Assembly: GCA_001603685.1 (NCBI GenBank)
Contig: LUZO01000173.1
Span: 1-12,946, forward strand
Reading direction: 5' to 3'
Source of the DNA: Bacteroidales bacterium Bact_23
GTDB taxonomy: Bacteria > Bacteroidota > Bacteroidia > Bacteroidales > Lentimicrobiaceae
DNA length: 12,946 nucleotides
The notes under the pieces are model-generated. The model did not search any database, was not told where the DNA came from, and saw nothing but the letters and a program-made list of their open reading frames with translations. The position numbers were made by a program, and so were the translations under genes. How positions within the stretch are numbered: position 1 is the stretch's first letter; each line of letters opens with the position of its first letter. Of the stretch, positions 7,338 through 12,946 are shown piece after piece.

Positions 7338-7623
7338 CAGCCCGGCAAAATCTTATCCCTATTTCCGTTAATTTTCAATATACTACACCAAATGAATTCA
7401 AAGGCGAGCCGGTATTTCGAGAAATCACAGAAATCAATGAACCCGGGATAAGGCCCGGTATCCGGCCTGAATTACCATACCGATAATTATACAAATCGTA
7501 TTTATAATCGTTAATGCCGGTGGTTAAAATATTCAGAACAATTATCGCTCCGCTCAATCCGTCTGTTACATTTTTCCAACCGGTGTTATTTTCAGCAAAG
7601 GCAACCCGCTAATTCAGGAGTAT
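7338..7623. other. Long intergenic stretch without a supported gene
   Basis: No convincing gene is present. The only open frame of note (7375-7557, minus) has no ATG and starts at a TTG. Structure is visible at 7443-7467, where CCGGGATA and TATCCGG can pair with one bulged base, and where overlapping alternatives (CCGGG/CCCGG) use the same bases. A weaker AT-rich inverted repeat, CGATAATTATA and TATAATCG, lies at 7481-7510. No match to a known RNA was recognised. It could be a decayed gene or repeat remnant. Confidence 0.5.
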
Positions 7624-7646
7624 AAAAAAGCCCGCCGGAGCGGGCT
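7624..7646 (-). terminator. Intrinsic terminator of the propeller/type B protein gene
   Basis: On the minus strand AGCCCGC (7646-7640), a four-base loop and GCGGGCT (7635-7629) form a perfect 7-bp GC-rich stem followed by a run of T. It begins 22 bases past the stop codon at 7668. Confidence 0.92.
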
Positions 7647-7667
7647 GAAATCGTCAAGTGGTATTAA

Positions 7668-9599
7668 TCATCGCAGGAGCATAACGCTGCCTTTATATTT
7701 AACTTTTCCGATTGAAGAGACATTTCCGATCACATTGAAAGTCATGTACCAGGCATAAATTCCCGATGCGGCAGGATCCCCTTTAAAAGTTCCATCCCAC
7801 TTATCGCTGAAGGCTGCCGACTCCCACACCTTCTGTCCCCAGCGGTTGTAAACGATGAGACTGTAGTCGGAGATACCGTCGCTGGGCCCGAGCGGCCTGA
7901 AGTAGTCATTCACTCCGTCGCCATTGGGGGTAAAGGCATTGGGCAGGCTGATATCCAGTGATATCACGGTAAGGCTGTCGATATTGCGGCAGCAGTTAAT
8001 ATCCACATATTCCACCACATATTCCCCGGGATCGGTAACATTGTAATACCTTCCTTCGCTGCCGTCCTGCCACACATATGAGAACATATCGGCGCCGCCG
8101 TCGAGCGGAATGGTGGAACCCGGAAAGATGTAAAGACTGTCGTAAATAAAGACTTTGCCCGGCAGCTCATGAATTACCACCTGCGAAGTAGTGGTAAATG
8201 ACTGACCATTAAAGCTTTCGGTAAGGGTAACATTGTAGGTTCCCGGAGCGCTGAACACATGAATGGGATTGAGCCCCGTTCCCGGAGTTGTATTTCCCGG
8301 ATCGCCGAAATCCCAGGTTGCCTGATCGATGTTGGAGGTATTCAGAATATAGAACTCCGTTGCATCGCCGTCGCATTTGGTATCGTAGTCAAACGGAGGC
8401 ACATCGAAGAAGCTCTGGATAAATGTGGGGAATCCGTTCTGGCCGCGCCTTCCGGCAAGCGAGATGCCATCTTCGTTGTAGTTGCATGCCGTACCCGGAC
8501 GGTTCGGATTTTCAATTACCCCGATAATATCCTGCTGGTAGCGGGTAACATAGATTTTTCCATCGCGTCCGACCTGCAGCGCAGACACATCGCTGTGCAG
8601 CGGTGTATCATTCAGTTTGGTAATCTGGTTATTGTTGGCCAGGTCAGCCTGATAAAGCTGATTGTCGCGGCCGGTGCTGAGGTTTACTACGGTGAAGTAA
8701 AGTTTGGTTCCATCAGGCGAAAACTCGACATAATACACACCCTGATTGTTTCCGGTTGCCGGCAGGGTCAGCGAAACGGCATTGCTGACGGTACCACTCT
8801 GATTATTGAATGAAAAAACTTCTACCACATTTTTACCGAAGGAAGCAAAGGCGATTTTATCCCCTTTCGGGCTGATCTTCATTGAGCCAACGCTTTCGCG
8901 GAGGTTATAGTTGTCGCTCAGGCTTGATCCGGCATTGCTGACAACCGGCGCGGTTTTTACTCCGTCCTTGTTTACTTCATAAGCGTAAAAGCTGTTATTT
9001 CCCAGCCCATGCGTTACCGCCCAGAAGCCTTTTCCATCTGCGGTTTTTACGCCTGTGAGCATTTCGGCCGAAGCCGGAAGCAGGTTAACATCCCTTTCGG
9101 AGGTAACCGCACCGGCGCCATCGCCCCAGGTGAGGTCAACCCTCGAATAGTTGAGCCCTTTGGTGGTCCCGAAAGCGGGAGGATAAAGAATATCGGTGGT
9201 GAAAATGTATAAGATCTGCTCTGCCTCCGGATTTCTGACGATAAGGGCCGACTGGGTTGAGCCGAGGTCACCCGACAGATTCGGGCCAAAATTAATCAGG
9301 TTATGGTTTTTGTTCCAAACCCTGATTCCATCGGTGTACAACAGCAGATTGCCATCCTTGTCGGAATAGGTAGCCGTACCTTTTCCTACCGGCAGGTTGT
9401 TGTTGGGCAGGTTATTTACCGTAACTCCCGCATCGGTGAACCGTAAGCCGGCATTCTGGAAAAAAAACCAGTTGTCGGCTTGCCTGGGAGGTACATACGA
9501 ACACCGGTTTGACGCATTTAACGCCTGATTCTGGGAAAAAACCATCGCCGGAAGCCCGACAATTAACATCAAGAGTACAAAAGGCAGATTTTTTTTCAT
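7668..9599 (-). CDS. Secreted beta-propeller/PKD protein with T9SS type B (CHU_C) sorting domain
   Basis: The ATG at 9599 gives 643 residues; the TTG one codon upstream is less likely. A signal peptide covers about 1-22 (cleavage near VFSQ). Residues about 41-398 form a propeller-like region opening DNWFFFQNAGLRF, with YTDGIRVWNKNH near 88-99, GSTQSALIV near 113-121, SPDGTKLYF near 294-302 and a GFPTFIQSFF end. A PKD domain follows at about 405-478 (ATWDFGDPGN), then a small beta domain at about 480-545. The C-terminal 90 residues are a gliding-motility/CHU_C domain with LPNAFTPNGDGVND (552-565), YNRWGQKVWES, WDGTFKG and a KGSVMLLR end, which mark T9SS type B cargo. Type B cargo studied so far includes the SprB-type surface adhesins; whether this protein acts in motility or adhesion is not shown. 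Its propeller is paralogous to residues 26-383 of the next gene downstream. It lies 83 bases after the upstream gene and has a strong terminator. Confidence 0.94.
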   Translation of the reverse strand: MKKNLPFVLLMLIVGLPAMVFSQNQALNASNRCSYVPPRQADNWFFFQNAGLRFTDAGVTVNNLPNNNLPVGKGTATYSDKDGNLLLYTDGIRVWNKNHNLINFGPNLSGDLGSTQSALIVRNPEAEQILYIFTTDILYPPAFGTTKGLNYSRVDLTWGDGAGAVTSERDVNLLPASAEMLTGVKTADGKGFWAVTHGLGNNSFYAYEVNKDGVKTAPVVSNAGSSLSDNYNLRESVGSMKISPKGDKIAFASFGKNVVEVFSFNNQSGTVSNAVSLTLPATGNNQGVYYVEFSPDGTKLYFTVVNLSTGRDNQLYQADLANNNQITKLNDTPLHSDVSALQVGRDGKIYVTRYQQDIIGVIENPNRPGTACNYNEDGISLAGRRGQNGFPTFIQSFFDVPPFDYDTKCDGDATEFYILNTSNIDQATWDFGDPGNTTPGTGLNPIHVFSAPGTYNVTLTESFNGQSFTTTSQVVIHELPGKVFIYDSLYIFPGSTIPLDGGADMFSYVWQDGSEGRYYNVTDPGEYVVEYVDINCCRNIDSLTVISLDISLPNAFTPNGDGVNDYFRPLGPSDGISDYSLIVYNRWGQKVWESAAFSDKWDGTFKGDPAASGIYAWYMTFNVIGNVSSIGKVKYKGSVMLLR

Positions 9600-9618
9600 C
9601 AAAGTATTCTTCTTTTTG

Positions 9619-9681
9619 TTTCGTTATCCTGCAGAAACTTACTGCATTAATGGTTTGCAAACATAACGAAAACAGTAAGTT
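9619..9681. repeat. Interleaved inverted repeats between two surface-protein genes
   Basis: Two perfect 9-bp inverted repeats are interleaved as a-b-a'-b': TTTCGTTAT at 9619-9627 with ATAACGAAA at 9663-9671, and AACTTACTG at 9636-9644 with CAGTAAGTT at 9673-9681. Between the b and a' arms lie two abutting perfect palindromes, CATTAATG (9645-9652) and GTTTGCAAAC (9653-9662). If transcribed from the upstream gene, the two long pairings would form either alternative hairpins or a pseudoknot. At DNA level they flank a -7 promoter match. No T-run follows, so an ordinary terminator is unlikely. Confidence 0.75.
9658..9665 (-). promoter_or_regulatory. Candidate -7 promoter element for the propeller/type B protein gene
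   Basis: The minus strand reads TATGTTTG, a full match to TAnnTTTG, 59 bases before the ATG at 9599. No TTG lies about 20 bases upstream, so the -33 element would be weak. It overlaps the palindrome GTTTGCAAAC and one arm of an inverted repeat, as an operator-controlled promoter might. Confidence 0.42.
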
Positions 9682-9682
9682 A

Positions 9683-12600
9683 TTATTTTTGAATCACCAG
9701 TTTTCTGAGTATCTGAGTCTCATTGCCGGTCAGTTTCAGGTAATAAATACCCGGGCTTAACCGGTTGAGTTTCAACGAAGATTTGTAGTTACTTCCCGAA
9801 GCAATGCTGATAATTTCAGAATCAACCAGTTTTCCATGAGCAGTATAGACTTCGAGTACCACAGCACCTTTCACACCCTCGATCTGATAGTGGAACATTC
9901 CGTCGGCTGAGGGGTTGGGGTAAATCCTGAATCGGTTGTCCGCCTCTTTGTCGTCGATTCCGTAGCTGCAGTACTGGAAGGTGAACAGAGCAGTCAGCAC
10001 AGCGGTATTTTCGCAATTTGTTTCGGGATTGGTGACCTTAACCTGAAACTCCTGGTAGTCGAAACTGATTCCTGAAGTCTGAATTGCGATAATCTGTTCC
10101 ACCGATCCATTGCTCCACAGATAAGTTGAACCCGGATTGCCGGCATCGAGGTACACGGTATCATATACGCACACACCAATCTCGGTAGGGCTTATCTTCA
10201 GCACCCTGTAGTCGTTTTCAGGAATGAGGCTGATTTGCGGAAGCTGGTTTACCGTAACCACCACACTTCCCTCAATGCTGTTGTAGCCGTCGAACACAGT
10301 AACTGTATAGGTAGTAGTGGTTGCGGGGCTTACCACAGGTTCTGCCTCATTGGAAGTAAATCCCGGAGGATTTGAAGTCCATGAGTATGACTGGTAGTTT
10401 CCTGATCCGCCGCCGGGAACCGCCCTGATTTTGGTGGATGAATTGCGGCAGATAACCGGCTCATCGGCTTTCGGATTTACCTGCAATGCACCGCCTTCGA
10501 TGGTAACGGTCATATTGCCTACCGCTACACAACCCTTAGAATCGGTAACTTTCATGGTGAAATTCTGCGATTCGTAAAGATTTACCGTTGGGGTAATCGG
10601 CATTGTAGGGGCCAGAACCAGATTGGCAGGGCTCCACTCAATGGAATATGACGGGGTTCCGCCCGATACCGACGATTCAAGGGTGGTACTTGTTCCGTGA
10701 GGAATGGTCTGATTACTGCCCGCATTGGGAATGGGCAGGGGATTTACTTTCACCATAACCTCAACCTGAATGGTATTGAAGCCATCGAAAACCGACAGAT
10801 GGTAAGTGGTATTCTGGGTGGGGCTTACGGTTACATCTTCCAGGTTTGAGTTGAATCCTGGCGGAGTAGAGCTCCAGGTGTAGGTGTAGTTGCCCGATCC
10901 GCCCGAAATCATGGCATTCAGATGCGTGCTTGAGCCGTGGCAGATTTCATTGGGTTCGGCAAGAATCACACCTGCCAGCGGGCCGCCGGTAATATTTACC
11001 TTCACCATATCCGATTTCTTGCAGCCATTCTGATTATCGGTAGCTGTAAGGGTGAAATCGGTGGTAGAGGCAAGCAACACAGTGTTGGGCTTAAGTATGG
11101 TCGGATTATCCACCTTGTCAGCAGGCACCCACTGATACGAATGGCTGCCCGATCCGCCCGAAGCGCTTCCATCGAGCTGAACATTGGTACCATAAGCAAT
11201 GGTTTTGTCGGGGCCGGCATCCACCGAAGGTGTCGAATTTATGGAAACCGGTTTAACCAGCGTCTTTTCACAACCGTTGTTGCCCACCACCTTCAGGCTT
11301 ACATTGTAGAATCCGGCATTGGAATAATTATGCTGCGGATGCTGCAGGTTGGAGGTACCTCCATCGCCGAAGTTCCAGTCCCAGGATGATATGCCCCCTA
11401 CCGGAACAGTGGTTTCATCGGTAAACTGCGTCTGCTGCTGCGAACAGAGATTTGATGTGCTGAATGCCGTAGCCGGTTTTGGCCTTACCGTTACCACTGC
11501 CTCGCCGAATACCTGACCCTGACAGGCATTATTCTGAACGGAGGTAAGCGTATAAGTGGTGGTTGAAGTAGGCTTTACCCAGAATTTGAAGCTGGGCTGG
11601 AAGAAATTGTAAACCATCGGTATTCCGCCCTGACTGGAGGAGACGGCAATGCGATACGGCCCAACGCTTGTGGTTGTAACGGTGAGCTGGGTTGAGTCGC
11701 CTTCGCAGATGCTTGTTGAACCGCTCAGGGTTGCTGTGGGAGGATCATAAACAAAAACTTCCGTATCGGTAGGCTCGCTGGTTATACCGTTGTAAGTGAT
11801 GGTTAGCGAGTAAATTCCGGCATTGGAATAGGTTGCATTATTGATTGAAGGATTTTGCTGATTGCTGATGAATCCTGCAGGGCCAGACCAGTTATAGGAA
11901 GCTCCGGGTACCGTTGAAGCGCTCAGCTGGATGGTTCCTCCGGTACAAACCGGCGAGTTGCTGGTTGCCGGCGGAGGCAGAATGGTGCAGTCGGTGGTTC
12001 CGGTACCTCCTGATTTCTGGAAAGTAATGTTACACGGCAGGTTACTGTAGTTGGTAATAACCAGGATGTAATACTCACCTGTCTGTCCGTTGGGAATGTT
12101 AACGGTTTCGGTATGGGCTGCGGAATAGCTGCACGATACAATTTTGTTGGAAGTCAGGCCGCCGGGAGTTGCCGTCATCGGACAAGGGGTTATGGGATCC
12201 TGATAGGGCCCCCACAAACAGAAGTCAATATCTCTTGAAGGGCTGCTCGAAATAAAAATCTGCAGCGGGCCCGGATCCAGAATTTTCATGTGATACCAGG
12301 CAGGGTTGGGCTTGGTTGACAGGCAGCCGTACTGCGGGCCGACCTGTGCCTGGGTATTTACCCCTGCCGGAAAAGTATAAATTGTTCCTGTGCAGAAAGG
12401 CAGTGAGGTGTGGCAGGAGTCGTTCTCAGTCTCGCGCTGGCCGGTAAGGGCATACGGCTCAAGCCAATCGCCGTGCCTGGAGCTTAACTCCAGAATCATC
12501 TGCGTCTGAGCATCTTTGTCTAATTCATTTTCAAGGGCACATGCCTTGCTGACAATTCCAAAAACCACATCTTCCAGTTGATTGATGTTTCTTTCAACCG

Positions 12601-12847
12601 GATAGATATAAATGATACCGGTTTCATCCGAAGCCACCACCTTGTCACCGGTAAGTACATTGAGTTCACTTACAATAAGCATACGCTCAAAGTAAGAAAA
12701 ATCCATTAGTGTGATGCGGATGTGCTCGTCTTCCATCCCACGGTTCACAACTTGCTGAGAAACTGCGATTGTCTGCAGAAAGAAAACTCCTGCCAGCACA
12801 AATCCCATCTTCAAAAACGCAATTTTCAGTTTGGCAATCAATTTCAT
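9683..12847 (-). CDS. Large secreted multi-domain adhesin-like protein with T9SS type A sorting domain
   Basis: The 1054-residue product starts at the ATG at 12847, with a hydrophobic signal peptide ending near residue 30 (IAVSQ); a later Met at 14 would also work. Residues about 38-105 are a small domain of unclear identity. At about 145-285 there is a Cys-rich beta region (CHTSLPFCTGTIYTFP; later DIDFCLWGPY) that I take to be a known N-terminal type in Bacteroidota surface proteins. Ig-like domains lie at about 289-368 and 370-456, and a canonical PKD domain at about 459-537 (WDWNFGDGGTSN). Alternating A-B-A-B modules cover 541-620, 621-704, 706-784 and 785-868. A DAGNPGSTYLWSNG module precedes a type A sorting domain from about 972 (FRIYPNPS) to the terminal KLVIQK. 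The protein should be exported by Sec and T9SS to the cell surface. Adhesion is inferred from domain type only; no catalytic motif was seen. About 520 C-terminal residues are paralogous to the gene at 4131-7274. Confidence 0.92.
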   Translation of the reverse strand: MKLIAKLKIAFLKMGFVLAGVFFLQTIAVSQQVVNRGMEDEHIRITLMDFSYFERMLIVSELNVLTGDKVVASDETGIIYIYPVERNINQLEDVVFGIVSKACALENELDKDAQTQMILELSSRHGDWLEPYALTGQRETENDSCHTSLPFCTGTIYTFPAGVNTQAQVGPQYGCLSTKPNPAWYHMKILDPGPLQIFISSSPSRDIDFCLWGPYQDPITPCPMTATPGGLTSNKIVSCSYSAAHTETVNIPNGQTGEYYILVITNYSNLPCNITFQKSGGTGTTDCTILPPPATSNSPVCTGGTIQLSASTVPGASYNWSGPAGFISNQQNPSINNATYSNAGIYSLTITYNGITSEPTDTEVFVYDPPTATLSGSTSICEGDSTQLTVTTTSVGPYRIAVSSSQGGIPMVYNFFQPSFKFWVKPTSTTTYTLTSVQNNACQGQVFGEAVVTVRPKPATAFSTSNLCSQQQTQFTDETTVPVGGISSWDWNFGDGGTSNLQHPQHNYSNAGFYNVSLKVVGNNGCEKTLVKPVSINSTPSVDAGPDKTIAYGTNVQLDGSASGGSGSHSYQWVPADKVDNPTILKPNTVLLASTTDFTLTATDNQNGCKKSDMVKVNITGGPLAGVILAEPNEICHGSSTHLNAMISGGSGNYTYTWSSTPPGFNSNLEDVTVSPTQNTTYHLSVFDGFNTIQVEVMVKVNPLPIPNAGSNQTIPHGTSTTLESSVSGGTPSYSIEWSPANLVLAPTMPITPTVNLYESQNFTMKVTDSKGCVAVGNMTVTIEGGALQVNPKADEPVICRNSSTKIRAVPGGGSGNYQSYSWTSNPPGFTSNEAEPVVSPATTTTYTVTVFDGYNSIEGSVVVTVNQLPQISLIPENDYRVLKISPTEIGVCVYDTVYLDAGNPGSTYLWSNGSVEQIIAIQTSGISFDYQEFQVKVTNPETNCENTAVLTALFTFQYCSYGIDDKEADNRFRIYPNPSADGMFHYQIEGVKGAVVLEVYTAHGKLVDSEIISIASGSNYKSSLKLNRLSPGIYYLKLTGNETQILRKLVIQK
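10244..11227 (-). repeat. A-B-A-B Ig/PKD-like tandem modules in the adhesin-like protein
   Basis: Protein-level tandem repeat, residues 541-868 of the gene at 9683-12847. Type A modules include VDAGPDKTIAYGT and NAGSNQTIPHGT. Type B modules include TWSSTPPGFNS and SWTSNPPGFTS, with TTYHLSVFDGFN and TYTVTVFDGYN ends. The order and spacing equal those at 4689-5675, so the A-B duplication most likely predates the gene duplication. Confidence 0.75.
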
Positions 12848-12946
12848 AGTTTGGAAATTTAATCAAAATAAAATACTTGCTGTTGATTTTTAGAAATGCT
12901 TGCAGAGCCGGATAATATTACTGATCGAACGAGCAGACCAAATTCT

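Noticed and set aside
7375..7557. 60-residue minus-strand open frame
   Set aside because: It starts at TTG, has no ATG, no ribosome-binding sequence and no recognisable composition; non-coding or decayed sequence is more likely.
8259..8813. 184-residue plus-strand open frame
   Set aside because: It is antisense to the propeller/PKD protein and has no independent support.
4131..12847. A single three-gene operon of surface proteins
   Set aside because: Strong terminators follow the genes ending at 7668 and 4131, and a good promoter precedes the gene starting at 7274. Only the pair at 12847-7668 could share a transcript.

Overview
The window looks like a chromosomal segment of a Bacteroidota organism. 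Three large secreted proteins end in type IX secretion system (T9SS) sorting domains, two of type A and one of type B (the CHU_C / gliding-motility C-terminal domain). Upstream regions carry matches to the Bacteroidota -7 promoter element (TAnnTTTG), and the leftmost complete gene encodes a PorT-like outer-membrane barrel. The exact lineage cannot be fixed from the sequence; a Bacteroidales- or Marinilabiliales-like organism of moderate GC is my guess. All six genes I accept lie on the minus strand, so transcription runs from high to low coordinates.

Right to left in transcription order: (1) 12847-9683, a 1054-residue secreted, multi-domain adhesin-like protein with a type A sorting domain. 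(2) 9599-7668, a 643-residue secreted beta-propeller/PKD protein with a type B sorting domain. (3) 7274-4131, a 1047-residue protein that joins the propeller seen in protein 2 to the C-terminal half seen in protein 1. (4) 4027-3350, a small spermidine-synthase-like methyltransferase-fold protein. (5) 3167-1008, the conserved RNA-binding protein Tex. (6) 834-172, an outer-membrane beta-barrel protein. Clear intrinsic terminators follow genes 2 and 3 and good promoter matches precede genes 3 and 4, so the segment reads as a series of separately transcribed units, not one operon.

The three large genes form a surface-protein island of mosaic paralogues. They would be exported by Sec, moved across the outer membrane by a T9SS encoded elsewhere, and then anchored or released. 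The other three genes are housekeeping or general-envelope genes with no visible functional link to them.

Non-coding structure of note: two copies of a composite repeat (a degenerate 7-bp pyrimidine-rich tandem repeat around a perfect 14-bp palindrome, TCCGCCGCGGCGGA) sit at the 3' ends of tex and of the methyltransferase gene. In tex the repeat supplies the last codons and the stop. The gap between the two right-hand genes holds two interleaved inverted repeats around a -7 promoter match. An imperfect 24-bp direct repeat lies upstream of the barrel gene. I see no RNA genes, CRISPR array, transposase, phage genes or defence system.
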